The notes below the pieces were generated by a model that ran no database searches, had not been told where the DNA came from, and saw only the letters and a list, made by a program, of their open reading frames with translations. A stretch of 5,528 nucleotides of DNA, taken from positions 1 through 5,528 of the forward strand of contig CARBWQ010000072.1 in the NCBI GenBank assembly GCA_948949055.1. Reading direction: 5' to 3'. The position numbers and the translations under genes are program-made. Positions 1-5,160 of this stretch are shown here, piece by piece. Source of the stretch: an uncultured Eubacteriales bacterium (GTDB lineage Bacteria; Bacillota; Clostridia; Christensenellales; UBA1242). How positions within the stretch are numbered: the stretch's first letter is position 1; each line of letters starts with the position of its first letter.

Positions 1-106
1 ATCTAGTAGCGTGAGAGAAACGAAGATTAAATAATTCACTGTTTAACTCTTTAAGCTTTGCATTGAGCTCTGCAACTGATAGATACTTAATTTCATTAAT
101 TTTCAT
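1..106 (-). CDS. rpmC: 50S ribosomal protein L29, 3' end cut by window edge
   Basis: L29 is a small helical protein on the 50S surface near the tunnel exit, next to L23. The first 35 codons are visible. They begin [18 protein letters not shown] and continue through ELFNLRF, matching the family pattern (EIR-LS--EL--KL-ELK-ELFNLRFQ-AT). The remainder, normally about 30 more residues, lies beyond the left edge. The start codon is inside the end of rplP, giving an 11-nt overlap, and is preceded by AAGGTGG eight bases upstream, which fits the ATG well. Position directly after rplP is the standard S10-operon place for rpmC. The segment after NLRF reads SHATR where Q-ATG is usual, a mild variant. 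Confidence 0.95.
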   Translation of the reverse strand, partial: MKINEIKYLSVAELNAKLKELNSELFNLRFSHATR

Positions 107-539
107 CTTTCACACCACCTTTTGCAAGTTCATCTGTTTTTTTGATAAATTTTGTTTTGCATGGAAGTTTGTGTCCACAAAGTCTAAATGCTTCTCTTGC
201 AACTTCTTCGCTAACTCCTTCAAGTTCGAAAAGAACTCTACCTGGTTTAACAACAGCAACCCAAAATTCAGGAGAACCTTTACCTGAACCCATACGAGTT
301 TCAGCAGGTTTCTTAGTTACAGGCTTATCAGGGAAGATTTTAATCCAAACTTTACCGTCACGTCTTGTATATCTTGTTAAAGCGATACGAGCAGCTTCGA
401 TTTGGTTTGATTTAATCCAGCATGGCTCAGTAGCGATGATACCATAACTACCGTAAGCAAGAGTGTTGCCTCTTGTAGCCTTACCTGTCATTCTGCCTCT
501 AAAAACTTTTCTTCTTTTAACTCTTTTAGGCATTAACAT
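96..539 (-). CDS. rplP: 50S ribosomal protein L16
   Basis: L16 sits at the base of the 50S central protuberance and helps position A-site tRNA. The 147-residue product is close to the usual length (about 136-145). It opens [17 protein letters not shown], the family's normal start, so the first ATG is preferred over the second two codons later. The basic core (about residues 58-100) includes [15 protein letters not shown], then the conserved RMGSGKG loop and [16 protein letters not shown]. Arg82 in that loop corresponds to the arginine that is hydroxylated in E. coli. The ATG overlaps the rpsC stop by one base (TAATG), with AGGAGG nine bases upstream inside the rpsC tail, so coupling to S3 translation is likely. 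The C-terminal tail after residue 133 is lysine-rich and carries the rpmC start. Confidence 0.98.
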   Translation of the reverse strand: MLMPKRVKRRKVFRGRMTGKATRGNTLAYGSYGIIATEPCWIKSNQIEAARIALTRYTRRDGKVWIKIFPDKPVTKKPAETRMGSGKGSPEFWVAVVKPGRVLFELEGVSEEVAREAFRLCGHKLPCKTKFIKKTDELAKGGVKDEN

Positions 540-1216
540 TATTCTTGTCCTCCTTTTGTTTCAGACAATTTGTTATTATTACCTAGTATTTCACCCTTGT
601 AAATCCAGCACTTAATACCGATTTTACCAATCATAGTATAAGCAGCGTATTCACCGTAATCAATGTCAGCTCTAAGAGTATGAAGAGGAACAGAGCCTCT
701 AAATTGTTTTTCAGTTTGAGCTTTCTCGTTTGCTTTTGTGAGAACGCCACTAACTTGAATCTTACAGCCTTTTGCACCAGCTTTCATAACTCTTTCGATT
801 GCTTGTTTTAAAGCACGCTTAGCAGCAACACGTTTTTCAAGTTGCATTGCGATGCTTTCAGCAACGAGTTGAGCATCAAGGTCTGGTCTTTTGATTTCTT
901 TAACATTTACAAGTAATAATTTAACAGGTCTGACAAGTTTTGAAATTTCTTTCTTAATTACTTCAATTCCAGCACCCTTTGTGCCGATAATCATACCAGG
1001 CTTAGCGGTAAAGATATTTACAATAAGTTTGCTGTCAGTTCTTTCAATAGTAACCTTTGAAATAGAACATGCTTTGTATTTGTTATAGATGAAATTTTTA
1101 ACATCTTGGTCTTCTTTAAGGTTGATAGCAAATGTTTTTTTATCTGCATACCAAGTTGAGTTCCAATCTTTGTTAATTCCAACTCTAAGTCCTATTGGAC
1201 TAACCTTTTGTCCCAT
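539..1216 (-). CDS. rpsC: 30S ribosomal protein S3
   Basis: S3 is in the 30S head at the mRNA entry channel. At 225 residues it has the usual length. [14 protein letters not shown] is the standard N-terminus. A KH type II domain follows with its GxxG loop at residues 78-81 (G-T-K-G within [11 protein letters not shown]). The C-terminal domain has [19 protein letters not shown], then [13 protein letters not shown] and [13 protein letters not shown]. The basic residues linked to mRNA helicase activity in E. coli (Arg131, Arg132, Lys135) correspond to Lys133, Arg134 and Lys137 here. Unusually, residues 156-175, where most bacteria have SGRLGGAEIAR-E, read [15 protein letters not shown] and appear one residue longer. 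The frame is intact on both sides, so this is divergence, not a frameshift. The start lies one base after the rplV stop, and its ribosome-binding site is within the last rplV codons. Confidence 0.98.
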   Translation of the reverse strand: MGQKVSPIGLRVGINKDWNSTWYADKKTFAINLKEDQDVKNFIYNKYKACSISKVTIERTDSKLIVNIFTAKPGMIIGTKGAGIEVIKKEISKLVRPVKLLLVNVKEIKRPDLDAQLVAESIAMQLEKRVAAKRALKQAIERVMKAGAKGCKIQVSGVLTKANEKAQTEKQFRGSVPLHTLRADIDYGEYAAYTMIGKIGIKCWIYKGEILGNNNKLSETKGGQE

Positions 1217-1217
1217 C

Positions 1218-1607
1218 TTAGCCTCCTACCACTTCATCAAGCACAATAGTGATGTGTGAAGTTTTTTTGTGAATTATGTCACCTGAGCCTTTTGCTCTTG
1301 CAGACATGCGTCTAAGCATTGGTCCACTAGTAGCATAAGCTTCTTTAACATATAATGAATCTCTATTTTTACCCATATTGTTTTCGGCATTAGCGATTGC
1401 ACTATTTAATACTTTTAAGCTTTCGTAAGCACCTTTATCAGGCATATTTTCAAGGATAGCAACAGCCATTTCAGCCTTTTTACCTCTTACAAGGTCAAGG
1501 ATATAGGTAATTTTAGAAGGGCTCATTCTAACATATTTAGCCTTTGCATAAGGATATTTTACTTTCTTAGCAATTTTTTCTGCTTTTTGTCTTGTTCTTG
1601 TAGCCAT
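1218..1607 (-). CDS. rplV: 50S ribosomal protein L22
   Basis: L22 lines the nascent-peptide exit tunnel with a long beta-hairpin. At 129 residues it is longer than the common 110-115. The extra material is a basic N-terminus (about residues 1-20, MATRTRQKAEKIAKKVKYPY) before the conserved AKYVRMSPSK. I recall similar extended starts in clostridial L22 proteins, and AAGGAG seven bases upstream supports this ATG. The core has LDLVRGK, LNSAIANAENN and LYVKEAY. The hairpin reads LRRMSARAKGSGDIIHKKTSH, the same length as the E. coli segment, so it lacks the hairpin deletion tied to macrolide resistance. Positions equivalent to E. coli Arg92 and Ala93 are Ser and Gly. The AAGGAG overlaps the rpsS stop, and the gap to rpsS is 11 nt. 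Confidence 0.98.
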   Translation of the reverse strand: MATRTRQKAEKIAKKVKYPYAKAKYVRMSPSKITYILDLVRGKKAEMAVAILENMPDKGAYESLKVLNSAIANAENNMGKNRDSLYVKEAYATSGPMLRRMSARAKGSGDIIHKKTSHITIVLDEVVGG

Positions 1608-1618
1608 TTATTTGCTCC

Positions 1619-1903
1619 TTATCTCTTACCTGCTGTTGCAGCCGACTTTTTAGTGTGTCCCTTGTAAGTTCTTGTTGGAGAAAATTCTCCGAGTTTATGT
1701 CCTACCATATCAGCTGTGCAGTAAACAGGGACGTGTTTCTTTCCATTGTGTACAGCGAAGGTAAATCCTACAAAATCAGGATAGATGGTAGAAGCTCTTG
1801 ACCAAGTTTTGATAGGTCTTTTAACGCCTGACTCTTGCATCTCGGCAACCTTTTTTACAAGACTTGGATGAACATAAGGCTTTTTCTTTAATGATTTGCT
1901 CAT
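1619..1903 (-). CDS. rpsS: 30S ribosomal protein S19
   Basis: S19 is in the 30S head, paired with S13, and contributes to the bridge with the large subunit. The 94-residue length is normal. The recognisable core runs [30 protein letters not shown], then [19 protein letters not shown], with a short basic tail. Two otherwise strongly conserved spots differ. The N-terminal SLKKGP is SLKKKP (Lys8 instead of Gly), and the VGHTIAVHDG segment is [10 protein letters not shown]. Both keep the frame and look like lineage variation. The ATG has AGGAGG four bases upstream that overlaps the rplB TAG stop, and only eight bases separate the genes, so co-translation with L2 is expected. Confidence 0.98.
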   Translation of the reverse strand: MSKSLKKKPYVHPSLVKKVAEMQESGVKRPIKTWSRASTIYPDFVGFTFAVHNGKKHVPVYCTADMVGHKLGEFSPTRTYKGHTKKSAATAGKR

Positions 1904-1911
1904 ACTTCCTC

Positions 1912-2739
1912 CTAATTAACTCTCTTAACCATTAAACGGTTAGAGCGATTTTTTCTCTTTCTAGTCTTGTATCCAAGAGCAGGTTTGTTCCATGGAGTAA
2001 CAGGTGATGCCATACCGACAGGGCTCTTACCTTCACCACCACCGTGTTTGTGGTCGTTAGGGTTCATAGCAACACCACGGACGCTTGGTCTAACACCCAT
2101 GTGTCTCTTTCTACCAGCTTTACCGAGAGATACAAGTTCGTGGTCAATATTACCAACAGTTCCGATAGTAGCTCTGCAAACAAGAAGAACTTTTCTCATT
2201 TCGCCACTAGGAAGACGGATAGTTGCATATCTTCCTTCCTTAGCCATAAGCTGAGCTTCATTACCAGCACTACGAACAAGTTGACCACCCTTGTTAGGTT
2301 CAAGTTCAATATTATGAATAAGTGAACCAACAGGGATATTTGCAAGTGGAAGGCAGTTGCCGACTTTGATTTCAGCATTTGCACCACTCATAACTGTGTC
2401 ACCATCTTTAAGTCCAACAGGAGCGATGATATATCTCTTTTCGCCATCAGCGTAACGAATTAAAGCGATATAAGCAGTTCTGTTTGGGTCATATTCAATT
2501 CCGATAACCTTTGCAGGGATATCATCTTTGTTTCTTTTAAAGTCGATTACACGATATTTTTGTCTGTTTCCACCACCTTGGTGACGAACAGTAATTTTAC
2601 CCTGAGCATTTCTTCCAGCATGTTTATCTTTCTTTTCAAGAAGAGATTTTTCAGGAGTTTTCTTTGTAATTTCTTCAAAGGAAGAGGTTGTATAAAATCT
2701 TCTTCCCGCAGAAGTAGGTCTATGAATTTTAATTGCCAT
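1912..2739 (-). CDS. rplB: 50S ribosomal protein L2
   Basis: L2 is a primary 23S rRNA-binding protein needed for subunit association and peptidyl-transferase assembly. The 275 residues match the family. The N-terminal part shows [43 protein letters not shown] (OB-like RNA-binding region, about residues 42-69) and [14 protein letters not shown]. The middle has [19 protein letters not shown] and [12 protein letters not shown]. The C-terminal part has [22 protein letters not shown]. His230 and His232 lie in the D-H-x-H-G-G-G-E-G motif, which contains the histidine implicated in peptidyl-transferase function in E. coli (His229). The tail is rich in Arg and Lys. GGAGGTG four bases before the ATG is a strong ribosome-binding site, and the gap from rplW is 14 nt. 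Confidence 0.99.
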   Translation of the reverse strand: MAIKIHRPTSAGRRFYTTSSFEEITKKTPEKSLLEKKDKHAGRNAQGKITVRHQGGGNRQKYRVIDFKRNKDDIPAKVIGIEYDPNRTAYIALIRYADGEKRYIIAPVGLKDGDTVMSGANAEIKVGNCLPLANIPVGSLIHNIELEPNKGGQLVRSAGNEAQLMAKEGRYATIRLPSGEMRKVLLVCRATIGTVGNIDHELVSLGKAGRKRHMGVRPSVRGVAMNPNDHKHGGGEGKSPVGMASPVTPWNKPALGYKTRKRKNRSNRLMVKRVN

Positions 2740-2753
2740 TACACACCTCCGTC

Positions 2754-3056
2754 CTATGATAAGCTGTCGAAGAATGCAATTGACTTAGAATCTGCTTTTA
2801 ATGTAACGATTGCCTTTTTGTAATCGCTAGTTCTGCCAACTGTTCTTCCAGCCTTAGTATTTTGAGTCTTTTTGTGACCTTTTACGATAACAGTATTTAC
2901 ACTTGCCACCTTAACATCAAAGAGCTGTTCCACAGCACTCTTGATTTGTACTTTATCAGCGTTTTTTGCAACTACGAAAGTATAAACTTTGTTTGCAATT
3001 CCACCATAACTTTTCTCTGTGAGAAGTGGTCTTATAATGATTTTATTAGCTTCCAT
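2754..3056 (-). CDS. rplW: 50S ribosomal protein L23
   Basis: L23 sits at the tunnel exit and in bacteria is the docking point for trigger factor and the signal recognition particle. The 100 residues match the family. [11 protein letters not shown] near the N-terminus is the signature. [37 protein letters not shown] follows, then a flexible basic loop (about 61-80) and [16 protein letters not shown]. The ATG overlaps the rplD stop by one base (TAATG). The nearest AGGAGG is 13 bases away inside the rplD tail, longer than optimal. Translation therefore probably depends on ribosomes finishing L4, which is an inference from spacing. Confidence 0.98.
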   Translation of the reverse strand: MEANKIIIRPLLTEKSYGGIANKVYTFVVAKNADKVQIKSAVEQLFDVKVASVNTVIVKGHKKTQNTKAGRTVGRTSDYKKAIVTLKADSKSIAFFDSLS

Positions 3057-3682
3057 TATTCTGCGTACGCCTCCTCTAATTGTTTAATAGCTGACTCTGT
3101 GATAACGATGTTTTTGTTCGCTACAAGCTCATAAACATTAAGATCACAAGCCTCAGCAATGTTCAATGTTGGAATATTAGCAGTAGCAAGTTTAATGTTT
3201 TTGTCATTGCCATCATTGATTACTAGAACACTCTTATCAAATTTGAAAGCATTAATAAATGCCTGAGCTTCTTTTGTCTTTGGAGCAGAGAATGCGAATT
3301 TATCAAGTACAGTAACTTGGTTTTGAGCAAGTTTAGTGCTGAGAGCACTTACGAGAGCAATTCTCTTCTTTTGCTTGTTGACTTTCTTAGAGAAATCTCT
3401 TGGCTTTGGAGCAAAGACAACTCCACCACCTGTCCATTGTGGGCCTTTTCTAGAACCATGTCTAGCTCTACCAGTACCCTTTTGACGCCAAGGTTTTTTA
3501 GCGTGTCCTCTTACTTCACTTCTTGTGAGGGCAGATTTAGTACCCTGTCTTTGATTTGCGTTGTAAGCAACAATAACCTCGTGAATAAGAGCTTCGTTAT
3601 AATCGTTAGCGAAGAGAGAGTCAGGTAAATTAATTTGACCAACTTCGCTAGCTTGCATATTGTAAACTTTAACTTTTGCCAT
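3056..3682 (-). CDS. rplD: 50S ribosomal protein L4 (possible operon autoregulator)
   Basis: L4 binds 23S rRNA, and its long loop forms part of the exit-tunnel constriction with L22. In E. coli it also represses the S10 operon through the leader. The 208 residues are normal. The tunnel loop (about residues 45-95) carries RGHAKKPWRQKGTGRARHGS and PQWTGGGVVFAPKPRDFSKK. The lysine and glycine residues of the KPWRQKGTGRAR segment, where macrolide-resistance changes occur in other species, look wild-type. The globular C-terminal part (about 105-208) contains KRIALVSALSTKL, VLVINDGND and LNVYELV. AAAGGAG six bases before the ATG overlaps the rplC TAA stop, with an 11-nt gap. Autoregulation here is an inference from E. 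coli. Confidence 0.98.
   Translation of the reverse strand: MAKVKVYNMQASEVGQINLPDSLFANDYNEALIHEVIVAYNANQRQGTKSALTRSEVRGHAKKPWRQKGTGRARHGSRKGPQWTGGGVVFAPKPRDFSKKVNKQKKRIALVSALSTKLAQNQVTVLDKFAFSAPKTKEAQAFINAFKFDKSVLVINDGNDKNIKLATANIPTLNIAEACDLNVYELVANKNIVITESAIKQLEEAYAE
3070..3075 (-). promoter_or_regulatory. Ribosome-binding site of rplW inside rplD
   Basis: AGGAGG is made by the Glu-Glu-Ala codons near the end of rplD and is 13 bases from the rplW ATG. The start itself overlaps the rplD stop as TAATG. The combination suggests termination-reinitiation, not independent loading. Confidence 0.65.
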
Positions 3683-3693
3683 GACTTACTCCT

Positions 3694-4329
3694 TTATTTA
3701 ACCTTAACCGCTTCACGGATGGTAACTACTGAACCTTTTGGTCCAGGAATGCAACCTTTAACAAGGATAACATTTCTAGAAGGGTCAACCTTAACGATTT
3801 CAAGGTTTTGAATAGTAACCCTTTCTACACCATAGTGACCAGGCATATGTTTGTTTTTGAAAACTCTTGATGGTGTTGAGTTTGCACCCATAGAGCCGAC
3901 TTCTCTATGAACAGGGCCTACACCGTGAGTCATTTTAAGTCTGTGTTGGTTCCATCTTTGGATAACGCCAGTGTAACCACGACCACGAGTTGTACCTGTA
4001 ACATCTACCTTATCTCCCTCGCCAAAGATATCAGCTTTGATTTCTTGACCAAGAGAATATTCATTTGCATTTTCGAATTTTAATTCTTTAACAATTCTAT
4101 AAGTATCAACGCCTGCTTTCTTGAAAGCACCTGTCATAGGCTTGTTTACTCTTTGAGCTTTTTGCTTGTCGAATGCAACAACGACAGCATTGTAACCGTC
4201 CTTTTCATCGTTCTTAATTTGAACTACTGGGCAAGGACCTGCCTCCACAACTGTAACTGGGATAACTACGCCTTCTGGAGTGAAGACTTGAGTCATACCA
4301 AGTTTCTTACCAATTATAGCTTTTTTCAT
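3694..4329 (-). CDS. rplC: 50S ribosomal protein L3
   Basis: L3 is an early-assembly protein whose extension reaches the peptidyl-transferase centre. The 211 residues are typical of Firmicutes. The start KKAIIGKKLGMTQVFTPEG and PVTVVEAGPCPVVQIK are the standard first beta-barrel segment. TGTTRGRGYTGVIQRWNQHR (about 111-130) begins the extended loop, which continues THGVGPVHREVGSMGANSTPSRVF and MPGHYGVERVTIQNLEIVKVD. The E. coli residue Gln150, methylated by PrmB, is Ser151 here, while the neighbouring Asn (Asn150, a site of pleuromutilin and oxazolidinone resistance changes) is retained. The ATG choice follows the family start. Its GGAGG is 13 bases upstream, unusually far. Confidence 0.98.
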   Translation of the reverse strand: MKKAIIGKKLGMTQVFTPEGVVIPVTVVEAGPCPVVQIKNDEKDGYNAVVVAFDKQKAQRVNKPMTGAFKKAGVDTYRIVKELKFENANEYSLGQEIKADIFGEGDKVDVTGTTRGRGYTGVIQRWNQHRLKMTHGVGPVHREVGSMGANSTPSRVFKNKHMPGHYGVERVTIQNLEIVKVDPSRNVILVKGCIPGPKGSVVTIREAVKVK

Positions 4330-4340
4330 TGTTCTCTATC

Positions 4341-4347
4341 TTCCTCC
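4341..4347 (-). promoter_or_regulatory. Ribosome-binding site of rplC, long spacing
   Basis: GGAGGAA lies in the 21-nt rpsJ-rplC gap, with 13 bases between GGAGG and the rplC ATG. This is longer than the 5-10 used by most other genes in the window. The ATG is nevertheless the conserved L3 start (MKKAIIGKKLGMTQ). Confidence 0.7.
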
Positions 4348-4350
4348 ATA

Positions 4351-4659
4351 TTATAGTTTAATCTTAATATCTACACCAGCTGGAAGGTCGATTTTCATAA
4401 GAGCATCAACTGCCTTAGCGTTTGGTGAGTAGATATCGATAAGTCTTTTGTGAGTTCTTGACTCGAATTGTTCACGACTATCTTTGTATTTGTGTGGTGA
4501 ACGAATTACTGTAACCACTTCTCTATCAGTTGGAAGTGGGATAGGGCCAGCGACTTTTGCGCCGAACTTTTCAGCAGTATCAATTATTCTTTTGCAAGCT
4601 TCATCAATGATGCTGTGTTCAAAGGCCTTCAATTTTATTCTAATAACTTGTGTTGCCAT
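4351..4659 (-). CDS. rpsJ: 30S ribosomal protein S10
   Basis: S10 is in the 30S head and, with NusB, also acts in transcription antitermination. From the chosen ATG the product has 102 residues, the family length, starting [15 protein letters not shown]. It contains [29 protein letters not shown] (the loop region, with Lys57 at the position of tigecycline-resistance changes in other Gram-positives), [13 protein letters not shown] and a [11 protein letters not shown] end. An in-frame extension upstream to a TTG at 4734 would add 25 residues unlike any S10 and lacks a suitable start signal, so it is rejected. AGGAGGT lies about ten bases before the ATG. It is the first gene of the operon, and its translation is presumably the one controlled by the leader. 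Confidence 0.98.
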   Translation of the reverse strand: MATQVIRIKLKAFEHSIIDEACKRIIDTAEKFGAKVAGPIPLPTDREVVTVIRSPHKYKDSREQFESRTHKRLIDIYSPNAKAVDALMKIDLPAGVDIKIKL

Positions 4660-4669
4660 TAATAATAAT

Positions 4670-4676
4670 ACCTCCT
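4670..4676 (-). promoter_or_regulatory. Ribosome-binding site of rpsJ
   Basis: AGGAGGT on the minus strand, separated by ten bases (TTATTATTA-like, U/A-only) from the rpsJ ATG at 4659. It fixes the start of S10 and is the natural target for leader-mediated control. A TACCT segment occurs twice in the upstream leader (about 4877-4894) and could pair with the AGGTA of this site. That pairing is a guess. Confidence 0.85.
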
Positions 4677-4755
4677 GTAATAGCAATGCCAACCACTCCT
4701 CTTCCCTAACGCACAAACTTATCAATCTAGTCAAAGCTTAACTACGTTATTGAAT

Positions 4756-4788
4756 TGACACCTACGGAACACTTACCCATGTGTGTCA
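4756..4788 (-). repeat. Leader hairpin 2
   Basis: On the minus strand UGACAC (4788-4783) pairs with GUGUCA (4761-4756). After a small internal loop AUGG (4780-4777) pairs with CCGU (4767-4764), leaving a nine-base loop containing GUAAGUGU. The stem is not followed by a U-tract, so it is not a terminator. It also holds the stop codon of the small leader ORF in its loop. Confidence 0.6.
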
Positions 4789-4859
4789 CGCTGTAAGGAA
4801 TTAAAAAATGTGATTTTTTCGGTTGGTCGCTCGGGTCTATGCCACGAACTTGTCCACAT
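4773..4859 (-). CDS. Candidate 28-codon leader ORF
   Basis: An ATG at 4859 is preceded by AAGGAG with a five-base gap, as good a ribosome-binding site as those of the ribosomal-protein genes. The frame runs 28 codons to TAA. The peptide begins MWTSSWHRPERPTE, has two early tryptophans, is basic in its first half, and ends QRDTHG. It has no signal peptide or membrane segment and I recognise no family. Four bases of the ribosome-binding site and the ATG are both inside predicted leader stems (4867-4875 and 4856-4861), so it would be translated only if the RNA opens. It may be a leader peptide whose translation changes the fold, or a chance ORF in a structured RNA. Coding status is not established. 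Confidence 0.3.
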   Translation of the reverse strand: MWTSSWHRPERPTEKITFFNSLQRDTHG

Positions 4860-4926
4860 AAATTCTCCTTCGATTGCAGGTAATCAAGGTAACCTTATGT
4901 ATCAACCCATAATTCACAGCTTCCCT

Positions 4927-4955
4927 ATTATACCAAATCCAAACAACTAAGTCAA
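4927..4955 (-). promoter_or_regulatory. Main sigma-A promoter of the S10 operon
   Basis: TTGACT (4955-4950) and TATAAT (4932-4927) are separated by exactly 17 bp, with TG one base before the -10 (extended -10). The predicted start is about 4922-4920. A start at G4920 would put the first nucleotide in the closing stem of the leader. This is the best promoter in the window and lies directly upstream of the leader, as expected for a highly expressed operon. Confidence 0.92.
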
Positions 4956-4956
4956 G

Positions 4957-4988
4957 GATTTTTTAAAAGATTTTTTAAGATTTTTTTA
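4957..4988 (-). promoter_or_regulatory. Phased A-tracts / probable UP element
   Basis: Three copies of TAAAAAATC-like sequence (A6, A6, A7 at 4959-4964, 4971-4976 and 4981-4987) recur every 10-12 bp immediately upstream of the -35. Relative to a start near 4920 the first two fall at about -39 to -44 and -51 to -56, the proximal and distal UP-element positions bound by the alpha-subunit C-terminal domain. Helical phasing also predicts bending. Confidence 0.6.
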
Positions 4989-5023
4989 ATGGTAAAACTT
5001 GTTCTCTTCTCGTCTATTTCACC

Positions 5024-5039
5024 ACCTATTTTAATAGGT
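5024..5039. repeat. Palindrome, 7-bp arms with 2-bp spacer
   Basis: ACCTATT and AATAGGT flank TT. The size resembles a small operator, but it lies about 70 bp upstream of the -35 and no regulator is visible. It could be chance in AT-rich DNA. Confidence 0.35.
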
Positions 5040-5116
5040 TAATTATTCTATGTATTATAATATATATATAATATAAGAAAGAACACCCCATTTACATGCG
5101 TTGTTCCTCTGCCCAC

Positions 5117-5147
5117 AAAAAAAGCCGGATCAATTAATCTCGGCTTT
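5117..5147 (-). terminator. Intrinsic terminator of the upstream gene
   Basis: On the minus strand AAAGCCG pairs with CGGCTTT, extended by GAT/ATC across a bulged A, with a six-base loop and a run of seven Ts that starts within the stem. It begins 13 bases after the stop codon at 5161. The reverse direction has only a short T-run, so it acts mainly on minus-strand transcription and insulates the S10 promoter. Confidence 0.9.
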
Positions 5148-5160
5148 AATATCAGTTATT

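Larger units (their letters stand above)
4660..4920 (-). promoter_or_regulatory. Structured 5' leader of the S10 operon
   Basis: About 260 nt separate the predicted transcription start from rpsJ, far more than translation alone needs. By eye the RNA pairs as follows. The first bases (4920-4910, GCUGUGAAUUA) pair with 4803-4790 with a small bulge, closing a domain. Inside, 4907-4903 pairs with 4825-4821 and encloses two hairpin arms: 4900-4895 with 4861-4856, capped by 4889-4882 with 4875-4867; and 4849-4842 with 4835-4829. An A/U hairpin (4819-4803) competes with part of the closing stem. A second hairpin (4788-4756) and alternative hairpins (4748-4708 or 4744-4728) follow. In E. coli the S10 leader mediates L4 control. 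A comparable role here is inferred from position. T-box hallmarks such as the GGUGG-type sequence are absent. Confidence 0.7.
4956..5116. other. AT-rich intergenic region, no gene
   Basis: No credible ORF is present on either strand. It contains, from right to left, a weak hairpin (5078-5085 pairing with 5102-5109, two wobbles, short U-rich tail on the minus strand), an alternating A/T block (about 5053-5076), the palindrome at 5024-5039, and the A-tracts next to the promoter. TATAAT-like strings occur in the A/T block on both strands but lack -35 partners. Confidence 0.6.

Noticed and set aside
142..447. Plus-strand ORFs opposite rplP and elsewhere across the operon
   Set aside because: They are antisense shadows of well-identified ribosomal-protein genes, with no ribosome-binding sites or recognisable products.
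2196..2387. Minus-strand 63-residue ORF inside rplB
   Set aside because: It is an out-of-frame overlap wholly within L2, which is intact and unambiguous.
4660..4734. N-terminal extension of S10 from a TTG start
   Set aside because: The added 25 residues are unlike any S10, the family length is met from the ATG at 4659, and that ATG has its own AGGAGGT.
4770..4780. Alternative small ORF from the ATG at 4780
   Set aside because: Only 12 codons, no ribosome-binding site, and the ATG lies in the stem of leader hairpin 2.
4660..4920. T-box or known metabolite riboswitch upstream of rpsJ
   Set aside because: No T-box GGUGG-type sequence, no terminator/antiterminator pair of the usual form, and no riboswitch core motif I recognise.
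5054..5061. Second promoter from TATAAT strings in the A/T block
   Set aside because: No acceptable -35 at 16-18 bp on either strand. Such strings are expected in alternating A/T sequence.
5078..5109. Second terminator after the main one
   Set aside because: The stem uses two wobble pairs, has mismatches near the loop, and the following U-run is interrupted. The main terminator is sufficient.
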